From assembly GCF_042852765.1 (NCBI RefSeq), contig NZ_AP031414.1: DNA of 64,000 nucleotides; one strand, written 5' to 3'. Shown piece by piece: positions 35,749-42,691 of this stretch. Numbering within the stretch: the first letter of the stretch is position 1; the number at the start of each line of letters is the position of its first letter. The notes below the pieces were generated by a model that was given only the letters and a program-made list of their open reading frames with translations, did not search any database and had not been told where the DNA came from. Source of the DNA: Schaedlerella glycyrrhizinilytica_A. GTDB taxonomy: Bacteria; Bacillota; Clostridia; Lachnospirales; Lachnospiraceae. Made by a program: the position numbers and the translations under genes.

Positions 35749-36210
35749 TCACGCTCCTTTCTGAAGTTCCAATTCAAATTCACAAATATTGACCGTCTTC
35801 CCGGCGCCTGCGCCATGCCCCGGAACCGGAGGGTTCACAAGCCACTCTTCATCCCACGGCATATAACCATACTGGGACAGGATCGACTGCTGCAGCTTGA
35901 TCCGATGCATCCCCGGCTCCAGACCTCCCTCTTTCTCCACATAGACATACGCCTCGTCGTCAAAATTCCAATGCTCCCACACACAGGTTTTGATCTCTTC
36001 AAAATCACGCGGCGCTTTTCCGTTGACTTCAAACTTCTGCAGCTCTCTCGGATATTCCACGCCGTCGCACTCGATATAATATCCGTTGTGCAAAGACAAA
36101 AAACATCCCCGGTAATCCGCGATCCGCACGGCAAACCGGAATCCGACCGCTTTTTTGTTTTCATAGACATTTTCCAGACTGTCTTTTCTGATCAAATAGT
36201 TGTCAAACAT
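35749..36210 (-). CDS. C-glycoside deglycosidase beta-subunit-like protein 1 (DUF6379)
   Basis: A 153-residue beta-rich protein carrying the pattern shared by all three beta genes here: GFRFAVRIADYRGCFLS near residue 23, DGVEY, then a W-containing strand pair, GGLEPGMHRIKL and YGYMPWDEEW. This matches the C-glycoside deglycosidase beta family. The subunit is thought to form the substrate entrance with the alpha barrel. GGAGG lies before the ATG. It has a longer C-terminal tail (NPPVPGHGAGAGK...) than the other two. Confidence 0.8.
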   Translation of the reverse strand: MFDNYLIRKDSLENVYENKKAVGFRFAVRIADYRGCFLSLHNGYYIECDGVEYPRELQKFEVNGKAPRDFEEIKTCVWEHWNFDDEAYVYVEKEGGLEPGMHRIKLQQSILSQYGYMPWDEEWLVNPPVPGHGAGAGKTVNICEFELELQKGA

Positions 36211-36322
36211 GCTGTATCCGCCTCCATTTTTTCGTTTTTCTTTATCTTAGCACTGTCTTTTTCTTTTTTCTTCCGCTGTCCTATAAAAAAATTTCTGTTT
36301 TTTGCCGCACAAGTCTTTATTA

Positions 36323-36347
36323 AGAAATTAGTTTCTGTTTTTGAAAC
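36323..36347. promoter_or_regulatory. Overlapping palindromes, candidate RpiR operator
   Basis: AGAAA-TTAG-TTTCT (36323-36336) overlaps GTTTC-N7-GAAAC (36331-36347). They lie about 115-135 bases upstream of the alpha/beta pair 1 and just beyond the RpiR gene terminator. GAAA/TTTC palindromes suit RpiR-type dimers, but the link is inference. Confidence 0.4.
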
Positions 36348-36407
36348 ATGCGGTTTTATCCGTGGATCCTGAACGATCTTCTTTGTATATTACCATGATC
36401 TTAAACC

Positions 36408-36433
36408 AAAAAAGAGACACCAAAACGGTGCCC
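36408..36433 (-). terminator. Terminator of the RpiR gene
   Basis: GGGGCACC-N5-GGTGTCTC stem with two G-T pairs, followed on the minus strand by TTTTTTGG. Confidence 0.75.
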
Positions 36434-36442
36434 CTTATCCTT

Positions 36443-37240
36443 TCATTCATAAAGTTCTTCCAAGACCTCTTCCACATATCGCCTGCAATAATCCGTCTGT
36501 ATCAAATTCACAAGAATCATAAATAAATAGGTATCCATAGATGTTTTTGTTCCCTCAAATCCAATCTGCAGATCCGAATATTTTTCATAGGCATTTTGCG
36601 GATCAGAGCAGATGGAAATGATAAACGCCCCTTGTCTTTTTGCTTTTTTTAAGATCGATCGAAGCGGCGTCATCTCGAGCAGATCAGGAATCACAGCAAA
36701 GACCGCCGTATTTTCACCGACTGCTTTCAGGCTGTCTTCCTGCGTCGAAATATCTTCATATACATTCGCTTTTTTCCCTGATAGGATCATCGCTTTTTGC
36801 AGCACATGAAGCATCCCCTCCTGACTTGAATAAAATGCAATGTTCTCAGCCTGATGAAGATGATCCGAAATCTCCGCAATCTGCTGATATGTGATCCGTT
36901 CTTTTAGAATCAGAATCTTTTGAATCAGCATTTGAAAATACTCCGGTACCGGATCCGAATCCCCGCTCATCTCCATACCATTTGAATTCCGATTAAAATA
37001 ACGGAAATTTTTCAATGCATTTCCGATCTGCGCTTTAAACTCCGTATAATTCTCAAATCCAAGTTTACGCATCAGTCTGCTGATCGTGGCAGGCGATGAA
37101 TAGCACATTTCCGCAAGATCATAAATCGTCGCATTTTTCAGCGAATGAATATTTTCCAGAATTTTCTCAATCACTGCATGATCTATACTGTTCTTGTCGC
37201 TTCTATTATAATATGTAAGCAATGTCTCTATCGAATCCAT
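36443..37240 (-). CDS. MurR/RpiR family transcriptional regulator
   Basis: A 265-residue protein with an N-terminal HTH_6 domain (ATIYDLAEMCYSSPATISRLMRKLGFENYTEFK cut into its helix-turn-helix, about residues 37-70) and a C-terminal SIS sugar-phosphate-binding domain (about 105-260; IAFYSSQEG and IISICSDP are the phosphosugar loops). It probably senses a phosphorylated sugar released by the neighbouring pathway and controls this module. DNA is more AT-rich than the flanking modules. Confidence 0.9.
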   Translation of the reverse strand: MDSIETLLTYYNRSDKNSIDHAVIEKILENIHSLKNATIYDLAEMCYSSPATISRLMRKLGFENYTEFKAQIGNALKNFRYFNRNSNGMEMSGDSDPVPEYFQMLIQKILILKERITYQQIAEISDHLHQAENIAFYSSQEGMLHVLQKAMILSGKKANVYEDISTQEDSLKAVGENTAVFAVIPDLLEMTPLRSILKKAKRQGAFIISICSDPQNAYEKYSDLQIGFEGTKTSMDTYLFMILVNLIQTDYCRRYVEEVLEELYE

Positions 37241-37403
37241 CGGTTTTCCAATCTCTCTCCGGTCTTTTTCCGGATCAGTCTCCTTTTCTTTTTTCTTACC
37301 ATCATATCATTTTTTTACCCAAAAGAAAAGAAACTCCCAACAACCTGATCATCATTTATCTGCTCGCTTATTTATCTATCTGGTCTCATCCATACAGGAT
37401 CAC

Positions 37404-37844
37404 TTAAACGATCAACAGTCGTCTTTTATTGACATGATGTCCAAATTCCGGAAGAAAGATATCACTTTCCGAATCCGGATCCAGTGTATCCTGCATGATC
37501 GGCGGCATATAAGAAGAAGTAAAACAAAAACTATAAACAAGATCATGATACCCTTGACTAAGTCCCCCGGCTTTTTTTACTTTGATCACTGCCGGCTTTG
37601 TCACCGCCCAGTGTGTTTTATAATCACTCTTCATTTCCTCATAGGAATAATCTTCGCCGTCAATATTCCATATAATTTCTTCTTTTTCAAACCGTTCTCC
37701 ATCCACAAATAATGTTCCCGGACGCAGTTGGCTCAAAAAAATCCCCCTATAATATGGCAGACGGATTTTCATCTGAAATCCCGTGATCTTGCCATCTTCT
37801 TTTATATTCCGAAACCCTACGGACTGAATCACTTCTCGTTCCAT
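37404..37844 (-). CDS. C-glycoside deglycosidase beta-subunit-like protein 2
   Basis: A 146-residue protein with the shared beta pattern GFQMKIRLPYYRGIFLSQL, DGERF, AVIKVKKAGGLSQGYHDL and SYMPP. It is diverged from beta 1 and beta 3 in the loops, so specificity may differ. The ATG at 37844 follows AGGAGGGG; an adjoining GTG one codon earlier is less likely. It lies 12 bases after the alpha 2 gene, so here the order is alpha-beta, whereas the other two pairs are beta-alpha. Confidence 0.78.
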   Translation of the reverse strand: MEREVIQSVGFRNIKEDGKITGFQMKIRLPYYRGIFLSQLRPGTLFVDGERFEKEEIIWNIDGEDYSYEEMKSDYKTHWAVTKPAVIKVKKAGGLSQGYHDLVYSFCFTSSYMPPIMQDTLDPDSESDIFLPEFGHHVNKRRLLIV

Positions 37845-37856
37845 CACTGTCCCCTC

Positions 37857-38729
37857 CTAATCTCCAATATAATTTTTCAGCATAATATGTTGTTTCCGCA
37901 AAGTCTGACCAACCTCATAACCGGCATCATATTTGTCTGCTCCCTCATATTCGCTAAGCAGGTATCCATCCCAATTTTGATTTTTCAGAACTTCTATAAT
38001 TTCTTTATATGGAATCGTCGTCTCTTCAAATGTATCGTTCATGTGAATAAATTTCGCATGGCAGCAGTACACATATGGAAGAAGCGGGATCAAATCTTCC
38101 GGTTTGTTCGGAACATAATTCGGATCTCTGTACTCATGCTCAGCAAATTCCGTGCGAAATACGCTGAAATCAATATTCAACCCAAAATTCTTTGTTCCGG
38201 TCTCTTCTATAAATGCTATAAAGCCATTGACCATCTCACTTTTTAAATTGGTCGGCGTATGGATTTCCGGACACATTTTGATCCCTAATTTTTCCGCCAG
38301 CGGCAGCGCCATTTTTATAATTTCTCTCCAATTTTTCACCGGTTCCAAAGTATCGGAAATAACCGGCATCTTTGTCCGCATTACAGAAAATCCAAGTCTG
38401 TGCGCCAGTCGGATATCTCTTGCAAGCATCTCATAAGATTCTTCGGTCGTCAGATCCCGTTCTCCCAACACATGTGAATCGATCCAATTCCCATACTCTA
38501 CCGGAACGACCTCATATTTGTCACAAAGCCGGAACCATTGCTCCACCCACTCCTCTGTCGGATACGGGTAATTTTCGATATGAGTATTCGCAAGAATTTC
38601 AATTCCATGGGCTCCCATATCATGTACATCCTCAAAACAATCTTCCAGTGTTTTTTCCAAACCGAACTCTGCCGAATAGCTGTACAATGCCACACCTCGC
38701 TTCGGTCCCTTTCTGTTATACTGATACAT
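37857..38729 (-). CDS. C-glycoside deglycosidase alpha-subunit-like protein 2
   Basis: A 290-residue TIM barrel beginning MYQYNRKGPKRGVALYSYSA. Putative metal site: E155 and H157 in PEIHTP, D187 in NIDFS, H224 in CHAKF and E260 in SEYEG. It is about 35-60 residues shorter than alpha 1 and alpha 3 because the insert between D187 and H224 is short. Followed at once by beta 2. AGGAGGAG precedes its ATG. Confidence 0.78.
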   Translation of the reverse strand: MYQYNRKGPKRGVALYSYSAEFGLEKTLEDCFEDVHDMGAHGIEILANTHIENYPYPTEEWVEQWFRLCDKYEVVPVEYGNWIDSHVLGERDLTTEESYEMLARDIRLAHRLGFSVMRTKMPVISDTLEPVKNWREIIKMALPLAEKLGIKMCPEIHTPTNLKSEMVNGFIAFIEETGTKNFGLNIDFSVFRTEFAEHEYRDPNYVPNKPEDLIPLLPYVYCCHAKFIHMNDTFEETTIPYKEIIEVLKNQNWDGYLLSEYEGADKYDAGYEVGQTLRKQHIMLKNYIGD

Positions 38730-38766
38730 AACTTCTCCTCCTGATCTTCCGCTTTATTCAGTCTCT

Positions 38767-39837
38767 CTATTCAAATGCTATTGACTTTCCTGTGCGGCCG
38801 GATTCTCTTACTGCATCCATCAATGCCAGCACTCTTCGTGTCTCCGATATTTTTACTAAAAATTCTTCTTCACCATTATAAGCCTTTATATAGTTTTCAA
38901 AATAATCTCTGTGACATGTATTTACTTCCGGCAACGCTTCTGTCGTTAAGATTCCCGGCGCCGGAGGTCCAAATGAGCGTGTCGGTCCTGCTGCTGTCAT
39001 CGTTCTTCCGTTTCCTGCATTAGAAAGCAGCCTTGTCGTACGGACAATTTTCCCCTCCGGATCAAAACCATCCACATATGCGGTTCCTTTATTTCCACTC
39101 ATGATCCAATGCCGCTCAAACCATTTATCCTGTTCTTTATCCGTCAGCACATAAGTTCCAAGCTCCACTTCTGCGGTAACATTGTTGTCAAATCGAAGCA
39201 GGATTTTAAAATAATCATCAACCTCTTCATTGATCACATTTCGGATATCTGCATATACAGAAGTGATTTTTGCCCCCGGCATCATCCAAAGAATCTGATC
39301 GAGCAGATGAACGCCCCAATCATAAAGCATTCCGCCGCCCTCACTCTTATAGATATGCCAGTCATGCATATTGCCGTTAAATCCATACAGACTGTTCTTC
39401 AGCATATACACTTCACCCAGCTCTTTTTGGTCGTATACTTCTTTCATGATACGAAAATCCGAATCCATTCTTCTCTGGTGATGGACTGTAAATTTCACGC
39501 CGCATTCCTCTGTGACCCGCACCATATCATCCAATTCTTCCAAAGACATTGCAACCGGTTTTTCACAGATCACATCCTTTCCGGCACGTGCCGCCTGAAT
39601 CACAAGATCATGATGCTGATTATTATTTGCCGCGATCAATACTACGTCTACTTCCGGATCTGCAAACAGTTCTTCATTATTTTGATATCGTTTGATCCCT
39701 TTTTTCACATCTTCCAATTGTACAGGATCAATATCTGAAATTCCTACTAACTGAATCCCCTCCATTTCGGACAACATCGCTTCATGTTCATGTCCCATAA
39801 ACCCATGTCCTATTATTGCGATCCTAACTGTCTTCAT
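38767..39837 (-). CDS. Gfo/Idh/MocA oxidoreductase 1
   Basis: A 356-residue NAD(P)-dependent sugar dehydrogenase-type protein. Rossmann motif GHGFMG (residues 10-15), EKP (92-94, with the conserved Lys) and the C-terminal domain active-site stretch YDWGVHLLDQ with D173, H177 and D180. Members of this family oxidise the C3 hydroxyl of glycosides in C-glycoside breakdown. A histidine-rich segment after the EKP (VHHQRRMDSDF) is typical. Immediately upstream of alpha 2 and in the same transcript. Confidence 0.88.
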   Translation of the reverse strand: MKTVRIAIIGHGFMGHEHEAMLSEMEGIQLVGISDIDPVQLEDVKKGIKRYQNNEELFADPEVDVVLIAANNNQHHDLVIQAARAGKDVICEKPVAMSLEELDDMVRVTEECGVKFTVHHQRRMDSDFRIMKEVYDQKELGEVYMLKNSLYGFNGNMHDWHIYKSEGGGMLYDWGVHLLDQILWMMPGAKITSVYADIRNVINEEVDDYFKILLRFDNNVTAEVELGTYVLTDKEQDKWFERHWIMSGNKGTAYVDGFDPEGKIVRTTRLLSNAGNGRTMTAAGPTRSFGPPAPGILTTEALPEVNTCHRDYFENYIKAYNGEEEFLVKISETRRVLALMDAVRESGRTGKSIAFE

Positions 39838-39863
39838 TCTATTCCCTCCATTGTCACTATGCT

Positions 39864-39888
39864 AAAAAACGCCCAACGGACGTTTTTT
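39864..39888 (-). terminator. Hairpin terminator between the two oxidoreductase genes
   Basis: AAAAAACG (39864-39871) and CGTTTTTT (39881-39888) with an extended CC/GG pair and a T-rich minus-strand end. It divides the cluster into two transcription units or acts as an attenuator ahead of oxidoreductase 1. Confidence 0.65.
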
Positions 39889-39922
39889 GCATATCTTATC
39901 ATTTTTCAAGCTCTGCTGCTTC

Positions 39923-41026
39923 TCAGAATTTGATCTCCCGATTTTCTTTTGCCGACCGGTAAATCGCATCCAGCACTTTTGTCACTGCCAATGCTTCTTC
40001 CGGTTTTACAAGCGGCTCCGTTCCGTTTAATACAGCTTCTAACCATTGACGATTGTCGATCGTGCCCTCTTCTCCGCTTCCTCCGCCGAAATATGCAACA
40101 CTTCCGGTCGGTGAGATCGTCTCCTCCATCAACTGTCCGTTTCTTCCTCGGTTATAGATCAGCTCATTTTTCGGGTAACTCATTCCGGAATGGATCTCTG
40201 CGCCTGCTTCGGTTCCGCAAAGTGTCGTGGACGCCTCTCTGGAATCCAGCATGTTCAAAGCCCAGCTTGCCTCCAGATTGATCGTCGCTCCGTTTTTCAT
40301 TTTGATGAATCCCATCGCGGAATCTTCTACCTCATAAGTTTCCGGATCCCACGGTCCGAATAAGTTCCCCTCCGTCGCCTGCGGAAGATTTCCTAATTTA
40401 TAGAATACTGAACCGGTTACACTGTCCACATCATAATTGTTCATACACCACAATGTGATATCCAGAGCATGCGTTCCGATATCGATCAGCGGTCCGCCTC
40501 CCTGCTGTTCTTTGTCCATAAATACGCCCCATGTCGGAACCGCACGCCGCCGCACTGCATGGGCTTTTCCGTAATAAATCTCTCCCAGTTCTCCTTTTTC
40601 GCATGCCGCATGGAGATTCTGCACTTCTGCCCGGAAACGATTCTGATATCCGATCGTAAACTGCATTCCGGATTTCTTCCATGCTTCCACCATCTTCTCT
40701 GCCTCTTCCGTACAATGAGACATTGGTTTTTCACAGTACACATGCTTCTTTGCTTCAAACGCCGCGATCGCAATTTCACTGTGCGAAACATTCGGTGTAC
40801 AAATATGTACGACTTCCACTTCCGGATCTGCAAGAAGTTCTTTATAATCCGTATACACTCTCGCTCCGTCAGCGCCATACTCCTCTGCCGCTTTCTCCGC
40901 GCGTTCCTCAATGATATCGCAGAATGCGACCATCTCGTTCAAATCCTCATTGTTCTTTAATGCCGGAAAATGCTTCTGATTCGCAATTCCTCCGCAGCCG
41001 ATGATTCCTACTTTTAATTTTTTCAT
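39923..41026 (-). CDS. Gfo/Idh/MocA oxidoreductase 2
   Basis: A 367-residue protein of the same family as the 38767 gene but only distantly similar. Rossmann GCGGIA (residues 10-15), EKP (99-101), and DIGTHALD with D182, H186 and D189. Together the two enzymes could oxidise the substrate at C3 and later reduce the released 3-oxo sugar, or serve different substrates. GAGGAAGAGG lies before the ATG. Confidence 0.88.
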   Translation of the reverse strand: MKKLKVGIIGCGGIANQKHFPALKNNEDLNEMVAFCDIIEERAEKAAEEYGADGARVYTDYKELLADPEVEVVHICTPNVSHSEIAIAAFEAKKHVYCEKPMSHCTEEAEKMVEAWKKSGMQFTIGYQNRFRAEVQNLHAACEKGELGEIYYGKAHAVRRRAVPTWGVFMDKEQQGGGPLIDIGTHALDITLWCMNNYDVDSVTGSVFYKLGNLPQATEGNLFGPWDPETYEVEDSAMGFIKMKNGATINLEASWALNMLDSREASTTLCGTEAGAEIHSGMSYPKNELIYNRGRNGQLMEETISPTGSVAYFGGGSGEEGTIDNRQWLEAVLNGTEPLVKPEEALAVTKVLDAIYRSAKENREIKF

Positions 41027-41063
41027 ACCTCTTCCTCTTTTCCCGCTTTCACGCTTTTTTCTC

Positions 41064-42041
41064 TTACTTTTCCAAAATCTTCCGCATCATCTGTTGATGT
41101 CTTGACGTCATCAGCAATGCATTTCCGGACTCGTGATCCTCATATTCCGAGACAATATATCCATTATAGTCAGACTCTTTTACCACATGTAAGATTTCCT
41201 CATAAGGGATGCTCGCCTCTGTCAGATCTTCGTACAGGTAATGGAATTTTCCGTGCATGTGGAAACAATACGGCATGATCTCTTTCAACCCCTCCAATTC
41301 TTTTTTACAGTCTTTCTTAAACTGAAGAAACGCGTACATTTCCTGTAAGAGCGCAAGTTCCAGTGTCGTTGCTCCGTTCTCTTTCAGACGTTTCTGTGCC
41401 TCTTCCATCGGTACGGCATCGTACCGCATATCTCTTGCCATCTCAAGAAGCCGTAAATCTGCGCCGTTCTTTAATGCTTCATCCCAATGCGGCTTGTTCG
41501 GTTTTGTCGCAAAACATCCGAAGTCCGGCACAAAACCGATATATTTTGATCCGCTTTTTTCAATGGCTTCCCTGTATGCCATCATTGCAGGCGAGTTCGG
41601 CGTCTCCGGATTATGAATCTCAATCCCCACTTTCACTCCATAAGCTTCCGCATATGGCGCAATCCGTGCAAGTCCGTTCGGACTGAGCAGATACTGCTGA
41701 CGGATCACTTTGCATCCCATTTTATTCGCACTGCGGATATCGAGGATCGCCCGCTCTACCATCTCGTCTTCCGTCAGCCGTCTGTCATAACGCAGACCGC
41801 AATCCATGTTGGCTCCGTAACAAACCGGCTCTATATCATAACAATCACAGATCGATCTGATCTCCCCTAAAAACGCATCGCTTATATATGGATAAGACGG
41901 AACCATCTGTGTTGCGACAATTTCAAATCCCTCCGCTCCCATTTCTTTTGCAGTACGGATGCAGTCTTCCAAATCCATACTTCCCTCACAATATTCTTTC
42001 GTAAAACAATAAAGCGTCACACCTAATTTTACATTTCCCAT
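41064..42041 (-). CDS. C-glycoside deglycosidase alpha-subunit-like protein 3
   Basis: A 325-residue TIM barrel beginning MGNVKLGVTLYCF. Putative ligands E141 and H143 in IEIHNP, D173 in VPDFG, H263 in MHGKF and E299 in SEYED. The spacing of E141/H143 is identical to alpha 1. Beta 3 is 13 bases upstream; AGGAGG sits in that gap. Confidence 0.8.
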   Translation of the reverse strand: MGNVKLGVTLYCFTKEYCEGSMDLEDCIRTAKEMGAEGFEIVATQMVPSYPYISDAFLGEIRSICDCYDIEPVCYGANMDCGLRYDRRLTEDEMVERAILDIRSANKMGCKVIRQQYLLSPNGLARIAPYAEAYGVKVGIEIHNPETPNSPAMMAYREAIEKSGSKYIGFVPDFGCFATKPNKPHWDEALKNGADLRLLEMARDMRYDAVPMEEAQKRLKENGATTLELALLQEMYAFLQFKKDCKKELEGLKEIMPYCFHMHGKFHYLYEDLTEASIPYEEILHVVKESDYNGYIVSEYEDHESGNALLMTSRHQQMMRKILEK

Positions 42042-42054
42042 GATCGTTCCTCCT

Positions 42055-42483
42055 CTATGATTCCACCGTCAAAATTTTACATTGTGAGCTGTCCCATGGC
42101 ATAAATGCCTGCTCTCCGATCGGCATATACGGGGAACGGAATACAAGATGAAAGTCGATTTCATGTTCCCCTTTTTCGAGTCCGCCCTCCCGGAATATTT
42201 TGATCGTTGCCGGTTCTTTGATTCCCCAGAACTCAGTTGTCGCCTCATGTAATTGACTGATGCCGAATTCTTTTCCGTGCAGGCAAAATGTAATGTCCTG
42301 AGGTTCTACTTCCTCCCCGTCGACGGAAACCGTCAGTTCATCGATCACGGACAGAAAATGTCCGCGATAATATGAGAGACGGACATCAAAACGATACCCC
42401 ATCTTTTTTCCATTCACATACACATTTTTCAACGTGCCGTCTCTGAGCACATCCGTAAAACTGATTCGCATTGCGATTGCCAT
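42055..42483 (-). CDS. C-glycoside deglycosidase beta-subunit-like protein 3
   Basis: A 142-residue protein starting MAIAMRISFTDVLRDGTLKN, with GYRFDVRLSYYRGHFLSVI, DGEE, ATIKIFREGGLEKGEHEIDF and SPYMPIGEQAF. The ATG at 42483 has GAAAGGAG nine bases upstream; the longer frame is not conserved in style. First gene of the alpha 3/oxidoreductase 2 unit. Confidence 0.8.
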   Translation of the reverse strand: MAIAMRISFTDVLRDGTLKNVYVNGKKMGYRFDVRLSYYRGHFLSVIDELTVSVDGEEVEPQDITFCLHGKEFGISQLHEATTEFWGIKEPATIKIFREGGLEKGEHEIDFHLVFRSPYMPIGEQAFMPWDSSQCKILTVES

Positions 42484-42618
42484 CTTTCTTTCTCCTTTCT
42501 CAAACGCTGTTGCTATATTCGTTAGTCTTACTATATCGTTTTTCATACTTTTTTTCTTTTCATCAGTTTCACAAACATGCTTTTTTCTTGCAGTATTGAT
42601 TTGGTTCACTTTTTTCGC

Positions 42619-42642
42619 GCAACATTTTTATGATTTTGTTGC
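42619..42642. promoter_or_regulatory. Inverted repeat upstream of beta 3
   Basis: GCAACA-N12-TGTTGC, about 140-160 bases before the beta 3 start and just after the regulator's terminator. It is a possible operator for the alpha/beta 3 unit. A -10-like TATAGT occurs nearer the gene, without a good -35. Confidence 0.35.
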
Positions 42643-42657
42643 ATAAAGTGCTTATAC

Positions 42658-42687
42658 AAAAAAAAGAATCCCCCTAAGAGGATTCCT
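42658..42687 (-). terminator. Terminator of the AraC-GH39 regulator gene
   Basis: GAATCC-N8-GGATTC stem followed on the minus strand by eight T residues. Confidence 0.85.
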
Positions 42688-42691
42688 ATTC

